Shown: piece by piece, positions 8,572 to 17,070 of the stretch
Position numbering within the stretch: position 1 is the stretch's first letter
How the letters are laid out: each line of letters begins with the position of its first letter
Origin: UBA3478 sp965662045
GTDB lineage: Bacteria; Bacteroidota; Bacteroidia; Flavobacteriales; Flavobacteriaceae
Reading direction: 5' to 3'
NCBI GenBank assembly: GCA_965662045.1
Contig: CBFIGE010000015.1
Coordinates: 1 to 49,633 of the forward strand
DNA: 49,633 bases
The notes under the pieces: model-generated
What the model saw: only the letters and a program-made list of their open reading frames with translations
Database searches by the model: none
Told to the model about the DNA's origin: nothing
Translations under genes and position numbers: made by a program

Positions 8572-9858
8572 ATGAAAACTATAAACACCTTTTTCATTTG
8601 CTGTGCCTTGGTCATACTAAACTCCTGTTCACAAAGCTCAAATGATTATATCGAAATTTCTAAAAGCGATTATAAAAACCAACTCCACGGGTTTTGGTTA
8701 GGGCAATGCATTGCAAATTGGACTGGACTCATCACTGAGATGGATAAGATAGGTTTTGACACCCCCAATACCTCTTCGGAATTTTATACACGTGAAAATT
8801 GGGGAGCCCAAGATTTACCTAATTTATGGGGTTCGAACAACTATTCTCAAAATATTGATTTCATCTACGCTGTCGGAGATAGTCTTTGGGGAGCAGACGA
8901 CGATACAGACATCGAATACATATATCAAGAATTGCTTTTGGAAAATAAAACACCTAAACTCAATGGTGAACAAATTAAAAACGGATGGCTCAAACACATC
9001 AAAGCCAAAGAGGAAAACTATCTATGGGTTTCTAATCAAACCGCTTTTGATTTAATGGTCGAAGGCGTTGTACCCCCGATGACCTCAGACCCTGAACTAA
9101 ATTCGAATTTCAATATGATTGACGCCCAGTTAACTACTGAAATTTTTGGATTTTATGCGCCCGGATATCCTGAAATTGCAATTGATCTAGCGCATTTGCC
9201 TATACGAACTACTGCACGAGAAGAGGCGGCTGAAATCTCAGAATTCTATGTACGCCTTTATGCGCTTGGAGCTGTTCCTTCGGATCAAATTCCCAAGGAC
9301 CGAATTTTTGGAATGGCTGAAAAAGCTCGTTCCAAAATGGATAACGAGGGATATCCTGCAAAAATGTATGACTTCGTTAAATCGAATTATCTCGAAGGTA
9401 AAACCTGGGAAGAAACTAGAGATGAGCTCCACTTAAAATATCAAATTAACCAAGAGGATAATTATAAAATGGCCACAACCGACACTATATGTCAAGGTTG
9501 TTTTGCAGCTGGCATCAACTTTGGCGCAGGAATGATTAGCTATTTTTATGGTGAAGGTGATTTTAAAGAAACCATCAAAATTGGAGCACTTTGCGGATGG
9601 GATTCAGACAATCCAACAGCTACTTGGGGTGGATTACTCGGATTTATGTATGGGGCTGAAAAACTAACATCTGATTTTGGAGTAGATTTTTCAAATCAAT
9701 TCAATATACATCGCACAAGACAAGGTTTCGAAAATAATGGAATCGACAACTTTGAAAACATGGCAGATAAGGGAGTTCAAATTATTGAAATGGTCAATAC
9801 GAATTTTCAGCTTTATGAAGAACAGGACGAGAAGTGGTTATTGCCAAAAGAAAAGTGA
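8572..9858 (+). CDS. ADP-ribosylglycohydrolase-family lipoprotein
   Basis: A 428-residue lipoprotein: a hydrophobic N-terminus ends in the lipobox LNSC with Cys19, so it is anchored in the envelope. The ARH-fold metal motifs are clear: HGFWLGQCIANWTGL (about 39-53), GADDDTDIEYIYQELL with the Asp/Thr cluster at 109-113, and GALCGWDSDNPTATWGGLLG near residue 340, the second Asp-rich metal site. Cytoplasmic ARH enzymes remove ADP-ribose from proteins. Exported bacterial relatives in sugar loci may instead cleave small N- or O-glycosides, so the substrate is open. It is divergent from the phosphatase-xylB-xylA operon, and both starts are preceded by the same 9-mer CTAACTAAT. Its TGA stop lies inside the 3' end of the convergent tRNA-Arg gene. 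Confidence 0.88.
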   Translation: MKTINTFFICCALVILNSCSQSSNDYIEISKSDYKNQLHGFWLGQCIANWTGLITEMDKIGFDTPNTSSEFYTRENWGAQDLPNLWGSNNYSQNIDFIYAVGDSLWGADDDTDIEYIYQELLLENKTPKLNGEQIKNGWLKHIKAKEENYLWVSNQTAFDLMVEGVVPPMTSDPELNSNFNMIDAQLTTEIFGFYAPGYPEIAIDLAHLPIRTTAREEAAEISEFYVRLYALGAVPSDQIPKDRIFGMAEKARSKMDNEGYPAKMYDFVKSNYLEGKTWEETRDELHLKYQINQEDNYKMATTDTICQGCFAAGINFGAGMISYFYGEGDFKETIKIGALCGWDSDNPTATWGGLLGFMYGAEKLTSDFGVDFSNQFNIHRTRQGFENNGIDNFENMADKGVQIIEMVNTNFQLYEEQDEKWLLPKEK

Positions 9859-9929
9859 CCCAGGGAGGATTCGAACCCCCAACCCTCAGAGCCGAAATCT
9901 GATATTCTATCCAGTTGAACTACTGGGCC
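9856..9929 (-). tRNA. tRNA-Arg (anticodon TCG)
   Basis: On the minus strand a 7-bp acceptor stem (GGCCCAG with CTGGGTC, one G-T pair) encloses a D arm (AGTTCAACTGGATAGAAT), an anticodon stem TCAGA/TCTGA with loop TTTCGGC (anticodon TCG, reading CGA), a variable loop and a T arm (TTGGGGGTTCGAATCCTCC). The discriminator base is A, and CCA is not encoded. The last three bases overlap the stop codon of the convergent ADP-ribosylglycohydrolase gene. A TATATTTG promoter element lies 9 bp upstream. Confidence 0.97.
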
Positions 9930-9938
9930 GATTAGTGG

Positions 9939-9946
9939 CAAATATA
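9939..9946 (-). promoter_or_regulatory. -7 promoter element of tRNA-Arg
   Basis: TATATTTG on the minus strand is a perfect TAnnTTTG match, followed by CCACTAATC and then the tRNA 5' end. No -33 TTTG is evident at the standard spacing. The same core plus CCA (TATWTTYGCCA) recurs before the pheA leader and metK. Confidence 0.55.
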
Positions 9947-10041
9947 AGCAATGAAAATACCTAATGCCTTAATTCATTTGATTATTTTAGCTTACACCGA
10001 GGGGTCTAGATACTTCTCATTTAAAAATATTTCATAAAAAA

Positions 10042-10989
10042 ATGAAACTACTACACCTTCCATTAATCCCCCTATTTGTATTGCTTTTTATCAACCAATC
10101 TTGTGATAAAAGTGAATCTGTTTCCGAAGAACAGCAGATCAATATTCCAGAAAATAATTCTTGGACGGTCAAAGACTTCAGTTTGTTGCATGATGGCAAA
10201 GTAAGAGAATACACTTTGTACAAACCAAATGGCTTTAAATCAAATGCCCCTCTTATCATGCTTTTACATGGTTATACGAGCAATAAGGATAACATTATGA
10301 ATTATTCAAAAATGAATGATCTAGCAGAGGCGCACGGCTTTATGGTATGTTATCCACAAGGAACTGTAAACGAGAATACAGATCAAACCCATTGGAATGC
10401 CCACTTGACTTTTAGTTCGGTTGATGATACAGGATTCTTGAGTGAATTAGCGATTACTATTCAGGAAGAATTCAATACAAATCCAAAACACACATTTGTA
10501 GCCGGAATGTCTAATGGCGGTTTTATGTCTTATACTCTAGCGTGCGAAAGGCCAGATATATTTAAAGGTATTGCCTCAATTACAGGGACAATGAGTGGTT
10601 ATGATTGGAATAATTGTAATCCTCAGCAGGGATTGTCTGTGATGCAAATGTCAGGAACCCAAGACGGAGTTGTCCCTTGGGACGGCAGTATGTCAACTCA
10701 AGGAGGTTGGGGAGGCGCTCCACATATACTTCAAGTAATCGACCTATGGGCTGAAGTAAACGAATGCACACTAACCGAGACCATAGATTTCCCAAATATT
10801 GTGACTACAGACAACTCAACTGCCTCGGTTTACAAATACACCACAGAATTTGACAATAGACAAGTCTGGTTTTATCAGATTGATGGAGGTGGTCATCAAT
10901 GGCCTGGATGGGGTGGTTCAGGAAATCAAGATGTCAATGCATCCGAAGAAATATGGAAGTTTTTTGAAAAACTTATTATAAATCCATAA
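10042..10989 (+). CDS. Lipoprotein esterase of the PHB depolymerase / feruloyl esterase (LpqC) family
   Basis: A 315-residue alpha/beta-hydrolase. The N-terminus is a lipoprotein signal with Cys21 in INQSC, so it is anchored in the envelope. Seen: the oxyanion-hole block PLIMLLHGYTSN (about 70-81), GFMVCYPQGT (99-108), the nucleophile elbow GMSNGG with Ser157, a probable acid in MSGTQDGVVPWDG and the catalytic His in DGGGHQWPGWGG. This pattern belongs to the esterases annotated as polyhydroxybutyrate depolymerase or LpqC, many of which act on feruloyl or acetyl esters of plant polysaccharides. Given xylA and xylB nearby, an ester-removing role on xylan-like material is more plausible than PHB breakdown, but that is inference. 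The gene stands alone, with 112 bp upstream back to the tRNA. Confidence 0.88.
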   Translation: MKLLHLPLIPLFVLLFINQSCDKSESVSEEQQINIPENNSWTVKDFSLLHDGKVREYTLYKPNGFKSNAPLIMLLHGYTSNKDNIMNYSKMNDLAEAHGFMVCYPQGTVNENTDQTHWNAHLTFSSVDDTGFLSELAITIQEEFNTNPKHTFVAGMSNGGFMSYTLACERPDIFKGIASITGTMSGYDWNNCNPQQGLSVMQMSGTQDGVVPWDGSMSTQGGWGGAPHILQVIDLWAEVNECTLTETIDFPNIVTTDNSTASVYKYTTEFDNRQVWFYQIDGGGHQWPGWGGSGNQDVNASEEIWKFFEKLIINP

Positions 10990-11121
10990 AATAAATTTAA
11001 GCGTTCAAAAAGAACCTCATAATTCAGATACAGCATTACTATATCTAATTAAAATGCACTTTGTAGATTAAAAGATCCTTTTTATTAAAGCTTGTCTAGA
11101 TTGAAATAGAAATCAGAAGCC

Positions 11122-11208
11122 ATGAGAACATCAAACATCTTTTCAAAGTGGATTATTCGCACCTTTCTAATTGCATTTTGGTTTTACGCTGTAACTATGG
11201 TAATTTAA
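11122..11208 (+). CDS. Possible 28-residue single-pass membrane protein
   Basis: An ATG-to-TAA frame encodes 28 residues: a short polar, basic N-terminus (MRTSNIFSKWIIR) and then an uninterrupted hydrophobic segment (TFLIAFWFYAVTMVI) long enough to span a membrane. It fills the gap between the esterase gene and the convergent yqeY-like gene and ends 5 bp from it. Positive-inside charge and a clean hydrophobic helix favour a real small protein. Against it: no good promoter or ribosome site is visible, and a frame this short can arise by chance. I do not recognise a family. Confidence 0.35.
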   Translation: MRTSNIFSKWIIRTFLIAFWFYAVTMVI

Positions 11209-11213
11209 CAGGT

Positions 11214-11663
11214 CTAAGAACTTAGTTCTCTTTTAACGATTGCTGAAATAGTTTTTCCATCTGCACGTCCCGCTAATTTTGCATTAGCAGCACCCATAAC
11301 TTTACCCATATCACTCATCGAGGCAGCTCCTGTGTCAGTAATGATTTGCTTAACAACTTTAGCGATTTCTTGTTCTGACAATTGCTCAGGCAAAAACCTT
11401 TCAATGATTTTAGCCTGATTTAACTCAGGTTCAGCTAAATCAGATCTGTTTTGTTCATTGAAAATTTGAGCACTGTCGCGACGCTGTTTTACGAGTTTTT
11501 GTAAAATTTTAAGTTCGTCTTTTTCAGATAATTCTTTTGAAGAAGACTCAGTCTGTGCAAGCAATATAGCAGATTTTATAGCTCTTAATGCCTCTAGTGC
11601 GACAGCGTCTTTTGCTCGCATTGCCGCTTTCATATCTTCCATTACTTTTTGTTGTAAACCCAT
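11214..11663 (-). CDS. GatB/YqeY domain protein
   Basis: A 149-residue protein matching the stand-alone YqeY family: the N-terminal helix MGLQQKVMEDMKAAMRAKDA, then LEALRAIKSAI, ELKILQKLVKQRRDSAQIF, IIERFLPEQLSEQEI and a C-terminal MGKVMGAANAKLAGRADGK. The domain resembles the tRNA-binding tail of GatB, and a role near amidated tRNA or stress has been suggested for the family, but no clear function is established. It lies 11 bp downstream of ftsZ in the same direction and is probably the last gene of the division cluster transcript. Length and ends are normal. Confidence 0.92.
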   Translation of the reverse strand: MGLQQKVMEDMKAAMRAKDAVALEALRAIKSAILLAQTESSSKELSEKDELKILQKLVKQRRDSAQIFNEQNRSDLAEPELNQAKIIERFLPEQLSEQEIAKVVKQIITDTGAASMSDMGKVMGAANAKLAGRADGKTISAIVKRELSS

Positions 11664-11674
11664 AGCCTTTTCGT

Positions 11675-13693
11675 TTAATCTACATTGTCATGTAAAAAAG
11701 AATTGTTCGATCGAATTTGAAGATCATCATTGGCATCTTCTCCTATACTAGATCTTGATAATTTTGCATCTAAATCAGGATCTTCGAGTTCGACTCCAGC
11801 TCTTTTAAATGCTGGAATATTTTCAAGTTCTTCTAACTTTTTATTACTCGCATTAAACTTGTGATTGAAACTTTTGAAAACTGCAATTCGCCTATCCTTA
11901 TTCTCGGCGAGAGATTTCATTGTATCTTCAATTGACTGATCATAAGGATTAACCTCTTTTAGCTGTAGTTCTGGTGGGGCATCTTTCGATGTAAAACCAG
12001 TAATTACGGATTCACTCTCTTCAATATCAATTCGCTTGTAATTCATTTGTGGCTCATCACCTGCCTTAGCAGTGGTAAGGGCTTTTTCAAAACTTTGATA
12101 ATCGCTGCTATTAGATTGATTTGTCGAAGTTTGAGACAACTCAGTAGTATCTATATCAAAATCAAAGGTGATAGCCTCTTCTTCTTCTTGAGAATCATTT
12201 AAATCAAAACTTAATTCAGTCTGTGCAATGCTTGCAACTTCAATCTTCACCTCTTCAAATGCATTGACTTCAATTTCTCGAATCAAATCGGTGGTTTCAA
12301 TTAAATTTCCAAAATCAACGCTTTGTTTTTCTTCATTTTCTTGTGACACAACCTCCTCATAAACAACATCTATCTCTTTTAGAAAGAAAGTTGTGGGAAT
12401 ATAACCTTCAAATTGTTTTATTTCTTTTTTAAATTCATCCTCAGTCGTGACAGCTATAGGCTCTTCTCCAACGATCGCGTCTTCCTTTAAACGAACCTCA
12501 ATCTCATGCACGCTTGTATCTGCTTCTATTAGCTCATGTTTCACGACTTCGATTTCTCTTACCTCTTGTTGTTCGGCAAGCTCTTTATCTTCTTTTGTAA
12601 TTTCCTCAACAAGCTCGTGTTCCACAGCTGGTTCAGCTATTGCTTTTGGCTCTTCTAGGTCATCTAAAACATGAGTGATAGGCTCTTGAATAGTATTCGT
12701 TAAAAGCTGCTGATGTTCTGCATTGAAGCCCGTTGCAATTATTGTAACACATATAGACTCACCTAAATTTTCATCTTCTCCAACTCCCATAATGATGTCT
12801 GCATTGTATCCAGCTTCTTGCTGAATAAAATCGTTGATTTCTCCGATTTCATCAAGGGTGATTTCTTGAGCGCCAGATACAATTAGCAACAGTACGTTTT
12901 TAGCTCCATTGATTTTGTTATCATCCAAAAGAGGTGAATCGAGAGCTTTGGCAATAGCTTCATGAGCTCTAGTAGCTCCAGAGGCTGTAGCTGAGCCCAT
13001 GATTGCACTGCCACTATTAGACAAGACTGTTTTGGCATCTCTTAAATCAATATTTTGAACATAGTGATGGGTTATAACTTCTGCAATACCTTTTGCTGCT
13101 GTAGCTAATACCTCGTCGGCTTTCGCAAATCCAGTTTTAAATCCGAGATTTCCATAGATATCTCTAAGTTTATTATTGTTTATAACAATAAGAGAATCTA
13201 CGCTTTTGCGCAAAGTCTCTATACCTTTTTGAGCCTGAACGGTTCTCATATTCCCCTCAAACTTAAAGGGTGTGGTTACTATACCCACCGTAAGGATGCC
13301 TAATTCTCTAGCTAGATTTGCAATGATAGGTGCAGCTCCTGTTCCAGTTCCCCCACCCATTCCTGCAGTGATAAATATCATTTTAGTGTTTTCTTCTAAA
13401 AAGGCTTTTATATCGGTCAAACTCTCGAGAGCAGCTTGTTCCCCAATTTCTGGATTTGCACCAGCACCTAATCCCTCCGTCAAGGATACACCGAGTTGAA
13501 TTTTAATAGGAATAGGACTGTTTTCCAAGGCCTGACGATCTGTATTACACAATACAAAATCAACACCGTTAATTCCTTCTCTAAACATGTGATTGATAGC
13601 ATTACCTCCACCTCCACCAACGCCTATTACTTTAATGACATTGCTTTGGTGTTTTGGTAAATCAAAATTGAGATTGCTGAATCCTTCTTCCAT
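11675..13693 (-). CDS. ftsZ: Cell division protein FtsZ with a long C-terminal extension
   Basis: The tubulin-like GTPase that forms the division ring. The N-terminal GTPase core shows IKVIGVGGGGGNAINHM (about 19-36), the tubulin signature GGGTGTGAAP (113-122), TPFKFEGNMR, and NNNKLRDIYGN, ending near residue 340. The protein then runs to 672 residues, far beyond the usual ~380-400, through an acidic, Glu/Val/Ile-rich low-complexity region (about 345-560). The tail carries NPYDQSIEDTMKSLAENKDR, an IPAFKRAGVELED segment that is a candidate partner-binding peptide, and the terminal IRSNNSFLHDNVD. Long FtsZ tails are usual in Flavobacteriaceae. The gene is 28 bp behind ftsA, in standard dcw order. 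Confidence 0.98.
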   Translation of the reverse strand: MEEGFSNLNFDLPKHQSNVIKVIGVGGGGGNAINHMFREGINGVDFVLCNTDRQALENSPIPIKIQLGVSLTEGLGAGANPEIGEQAALESLTDIKAFLEENTKMIFITAGMGGGTGTGAAPIIANLARELGILTVGIVTTPFKFEGNMRTVQAQKGIETLRKSVDSLIVINNNKLRDIYGNLGFKTGFAKADEVLATAAKGIAEVITHHYVQNIDLRDAKTVLSNSGSAIMGSATASGATRAHEAIAKALDSPLLDDNKINGAKNVLLLIVSGAQEITLDEIGEINDFIQQEAGYNADIIMGVGEDENLGESICVTIIATGFNAEHQQLLTNTIQEPITHVLDDLEEPKAIAEPAVEHELVEEITKEDKELAEQQEVREIEVVKHELIEADTSVHEIEVRLKEDAIVGEEPIAVTTEDEFKKEIKQFEGYIPTTFFLKEIDVVYEEVVSQENEEKQSVDFGNLIETTDLIREIEVNAFEEVKIEVASIAQTELSFDLNDSQEEEEAITFDFDIDTTELSQTSTNQSNSSDYQSFEKALTTAKAGDEPQMNYKRIDIEESESVITGFTSKDAPPELQLKEVNPYDQSIEDTMKSLAENKDRRIAVFKSFNHKFNASNKKLEELENIPAFKRAGVELEDPDLDAKLSRSSIGEDANDDLQIRSNNSFLHDNVD

Positions 13694-13721
13694 AAGTAAT
13701 AATTGTTTGGGGTGGGTATAT

Positions 13722-15002
13722 TTATTCTTCTGCTTCGGTTATAAATTTTTCAATGCCCTTGGATATACTTGTCCAAAGTTTGATGTTTTTAATATTTGAT
13801 TTTTTAGCCTCTTCTTTCCGAGGCTCTTCTAGATCGGTGGTCCCAAGTTCAATAGCTTGCATCAATAGTCCCACAGAGGTCGCATATAACGGACTTGCTA
13901 TTTTTGGATCTGAATTACCCGCGAGATGCTCGTTAGGATAACCTATACGTGTATCCATACCGGTAATGTATTCCACTAATTGCTTTAAGTGCTTAAGCTG
14001 ACTCCCTCCTCCAGTTAATACGATTCCTGCGATGAGCTTCTTCTTTTGATCATCATGACCGTAATTCTTAATTTCCACATACACTTGGTCTATGATTTCA
14101 ACTACTCGTGCATTGATAATTTTAGAGAGATTTTTTAGAGTAATTTCTTTGGGATCTCTTCCTCTTAATCCAGGAATTGATACTACTTCGTTATCTCTGT
14201 TTTCCCCTGGCCATGCCGAACCAAATTTTACTTTTAAAAGCTCGGCCTGCCTTTCAATAATAGAACAGCCTTCTTTTATATCTTCGGTTATGACATTTCC
14301 TCCAAAAGGAATGACAGCTGTATGACGAATGATACCGTCTTTAAAAATAGCCAAGTCTGTAGTTCCGCCTCCAATATCAATTAAGGCTACACCTGCCTCT
14401 TTTTCTTCAACGCTTAAAACAGCTTCTGATGATGCTATGGGCTCTAAAGAGATAGAAGTCATTTTTAAATTCGCGTCGCGAATACATCTACTGATATTTT
14501 TTATAGATGCAATTTCACCTACAACAACATGAAAATTCGCCTCTAATCTTGATCCGTACATACCTATTGGCTCGGTAATTTCTGCCTGCGTATCTACCTT
14601 GTAATCCTGCGGAATGACATGGATAATTTCTTCACCAGGTAACATGTGTAGATTCTTTACTTGATCTTTTAATCGCTCGATATCGTCCTCAGAAATCACC
14701 TCCTCGATTCGCTCGCGAGTGATGTAATCTGAATGGTGAAGACTCTTGATGTGTTGACCAGCAATTCCAGCTACAAGATTACTTATTTTCAAACCTGAAT
14801 CAATTTCAGCTTCTTCTACAGCTCTGCGAATAGAATCTATGGTTTGGGTAATATTATTCACTACACCTCTTTTAACTCCAAGAGACTGTGATTTACCAAC
14901 ACCGATTACCTGAATCTTTCCGTATTCATTTTTGCAACCAATAATGGCGACGATTTTGGTTGTTCCAATATCTAAACCTACTGCGTATTCTTTTTTTTCC
15001 AT
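13722..15002 (-). CDS. ftsA: Cell division protein FtsA
   Basis: An actin-fold ATPase that tethers FtsZ to the membrane. The 426-residue protein shows the phosphate-1 motif VGLDIGTTKIVAIIG (about 8-22), the family region GVNNITQTIDSIRRAVEEAE with IAGQHIKSLHHSDY, phosphate-2 ALIDIGGGTTDLAIF (about 206-220), and the adenosine site IAGIVLTGGGSQLKHL (about 324-339). The C-terminal ISKGIEKFITEAEE can form the expected membrane-targeting amphipathic helix. It starts 5 bp downstream of ftsQ and precedes ftsZ. Length is normal and nothing is missing. Confidence 0.97.
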   Translation of the reverse strand: MEKKEYAVGLDIGTTKIVAIIGCKNEYGKIQVIGVGKSQSLGVKRGVVNNITQTIDSIRRAVEEAEIDSGLKISNLVAGIAGQHIKSLHHSDYITRERIEEVISEDDIERLKDQVKNLHMLPGEEIIHVIPQDYKVDTQAEITEPIGMYGSRLEANFHVVVGEIASIKNISRCIRDANLKMTSISLEPIASSEAVLSVEEKEAGVALIDIGGGTTDLAIFKDGIIRHTAVIPFGGNVITEDIKEGCSIIERQAELLKVKFGSAWPGENRDNEVVSIPGLRGRDPKEITLKNLSKIINARVVEIIDQVYVEIKNYGHDDQKKKLIAGIVLTGGGSQLKHLKQLVEYITGMDTRIGYPNEHLAGNSDPKIASPLYATSVGLLMQAIELGTTDLEEPRKEEAKKSNIKNIKLWTSISKGIEKFITEAEE

Positions 15003-15007
15003 ACTGC

Positions 15008-15748
15008 TTAAATTCTTTTAGTACAAACCACTTGATTGTCAAAGGCTAAGTTTACGCGGCTAAAATCGTCAAGGATTTGGTCGTGTGTGGCTTTCGCAAA
15101 AAATGCTTTGAATTTTTTGAGTTTTTGGTTGATATTCGAATTATTACCTAGTTCTATAATAATATTGGAATTGCTAAGTTCTAGCTCGTAAAATCCATCT
15201 TGTCGTTTTTTTAAGAGTTTGACCTTAGAAGCAAAAAATCCATCATCTTGAATGGACTTTAACAAATCCATCAATTCGACATAATTATCTGCGCCGAATT
15301 TACCAACAATGACAGGCAAGTTATTTAAATCAGCTTTCAAGGCTATACTTTTAAAATCATTTTTTTCAATTCTAACGCCCATTTCGTCCAAATAAAAGTC
15401 TTCGTCGGATTGCACTAGAGCGACAGGAAATCTCTGTCTTACCTCTGTAACGAGCTTACCATCAATCGTTTTATAAACTTGGGCATTTGAGATGAGTGTA
15501 TGTGATAACAACAACTCTTCAATTACTCTCAAATCTACCTTAAGTTTATTGTCGTTTTTCGAATGATCTAGTTTTTGTATTAACAATTTATCAACGATAC
15601 TTTTACTTAAGGTGCTGACAGAATCGACTATAATGATTTCTCTTTCATATGAGCGCTTATTCTGCTTTATTTGAGCAAAACCATAGACAAAAAACACTAC
15701 TCCAAGAAGGAATACTCCTCTAATTACTACACGAATACGGTCTGACAT
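15008..15748 (-). CDS. ftsQ: Cell division protein FtsQ/DivIB
   Basis: A 246-residue bitopic membrane protein: a short cytoplasmic tail, one transmembrane helix (about 8-26, VIRGVFLLGVVFFVYGFAQI), a POTRA-like region (about 34-105, with LRVIEELLLSHTLISNAQVY and KLVTEVRQRFPVALVQ) and a beta domain (DEDFYLDEMGVRIEKN onwards). It links the FtsL/FtsI/FtsW synthase to the ring. The sequence is divergent, as is usual for FtsQ, but its place between murC and ftsA and the RFPVALV segment make the call firm. Its start overlaps the end of murC by 22 bp, which suggests translational coupling. Confidence 0.92.
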   Translation of the reverse strand: MSDRIRVVIRGVFLLGVVFFVYGFAQIKQNKRSYEREIIIVDSVSTLSKSIVDKLLIQKLDHSKNDNKLKVDLRVIEELLLSHTLISNAQVYKTIDGKLVTEVRQRFPVALVQSDEDFYLDEMGVRIEKNDFKSIALKADLNNLPVIVGKFGADNYVELMDLLKSIQDDGFFASKVKLLKKRQDGFYELELSNSNIIIELGNNSNINQKLKKFKAFFAKATHDQILDDFSRVNLAFDNQVVCTKRI

Positions 15749-17070
15749 AATTTATTTTTTAAGGGTTCGACTAATTCTGATATATCTCCAGCTCCCATGG
15801 TAATCAACAATTCTAAATCTTGTAATGGGAGCACTTCCAAAGCCTCAGTTTTACAAATTACACTAGTACATTTGGATATTTTTTTCGCTAAAACTTCCGA
15901 GCTTACTTCGGCTATCGGTAATTCACGCGCCGCATAAATGGGAAGTAAATAAATCTCATCAAACAGTGATAGGGCCAAGGCAAATTCGTCCATAAAATCA
16001 GACGTTCTAGAAAATAAATGTGGCTGAAATAATATCGTTTTTTTGCGATTTGGATAAAACTCACAAAGCGTCTGATGTACCGCCTCAATTGCAGTAGGGT
16101 GATGACCATAGTCATCAATAAATAACAGCTGCTTCGATTTAATAATTATATCGAATCTTCTGCGAACTCCTTCAAACGATTTGATGTGAGGTATAATCTT
16201 TTCAAAAGGTAATACTTGATTCGCCAGAGCAATCGCCGCTACTGTATTTTCAATATTGTGAAGGCCTGGTTTGTTAAACTCTATTTCTAACGACTGGTTT
16301 TGATTTACGCGTAACTCAAACGAGAAGCTCTCTGGTTTAATACGAAGCTCACCAATTTGAAAGTCAGCATCTGAATTCATTCCATAGCACAATTCACCAA
16401 AAGGAATATCATTATGAACAATTTTGAATTGCGTTACAGAGTTATAAAACTGACGATAATGAGAAATCAGATCTTGGTGATCTGCATAACAATCTAAGTG
16501 ATCTGCATCTACTGAAGTTATTGCCGCAGCATATGGTTTTAGGTTAAGAAAGGACTTGTCGTATTCATCTGCTTCGACTATTGTGTAATCGTTCCCAGAT
16601 TGGTGAAAATTACTTTTTAAATCACGACTATATCCTCCTATAAAAGCGGTAAACGGTAGTTTATTCGCTTCAAAAATATGACTAAGAAGGGCTGTAGTGG
16701 TCGTTTTTCCGTGTGTTCCAGCAATTGCAAAACACTTGGTTTTGTTAACGAGTTGTGCCAAGAAAACGGCTCGCTTACGAGTCTTTAAACCTTTTTTTAC
16801 CGCACTTTTGAGTAGCGGATGTTCTACTCCTATGGCTGCTGAATACACTACAATAGTTTGACTACTTAGTTCTTCAATTTTAGCAGTGCAATTCAAATTG
16901 TAATAAATAACAACTCCTTTAGTTTCTAAATCAATACATTCTGTATTTCTGGTTTTATCATAACCACTAATAGTTACATTGTTGTGTAAACAATACCTAG
17001 CCAGCGAAGACATTCCACTTCCGCCGATACCGATAAAAAAAACCGCTGATATGTCTAATGAGCTACTCAA
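15727..17070 (-). CDS. murC: UDP-N-acetylmuramate--L-alanine ligase MurC
   Basis: Adds L-alanine to UDP-MurNAc using ATP, the first peptide step of peptidoglycan synthesis. In 447 residues it shows the nucleotide-binding start VFFIGIGGSGMSSLARYC (about 11-28), the ATP loop AIAGTHGKTTTTALLSH (about 115-131), YTIVEADEYDKSFL and SVDADHLDCY (metal and catalytic region), GLHNIENTVAAIA, and the C-terminal DDYGHHPTAIEA with LLITMGAGDI. It starts within the end of murG (4-bp overlap) and overlaps ftsQ by 22 bp. Length fits the family. Confidence 0.97.
   Translation of the reverse strand: MSSSLDISAVFFIGIGGSGMSSLARYCLHNNVTISGYDKTRNTECIDLETKGVVIYYNLNCTAKIEELSSQTIVVYSAAIGVEHPLLKSAVKKGLKTRKRAVFLAQLVNKTKCFAIAGTHGKTTTTALLSHIFEANKLPFTAFIGGYSRDLKSNFHQSGNDYTIVEADEYDKSFLNLKPYAAAITSVDADHLDCYADHQDLISHYRQFYNSVTQFKIVHNDIPFGELCYGMNSDADFQIGELRIKPESFSFELRVNQNQSLEIEFNKPGLHNIENTVAAIALANQVLPFEKIIPHIKSFEGVRRRFDIIIKSKQLLFIDDYGHHPTAIEAVHQTLCEFYPNRKKTILFQPHLFSRTSDFMDEFALALSLFDEIYLLPIYAARELPIAEVSSEVLAKKISKCTSVICKTEALEVLPLQDLELLITMGAGDISELVEPLKNKLCQTVFV

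Noticed and set aside
12447..12674. Ser-rich 75-codon frame antisense to ftsZ
   Set aside because: It is the mirror of the acidic Glu-rich FtsZ linker; antisense of GAA/GAG codons gives Ser-rich frames.
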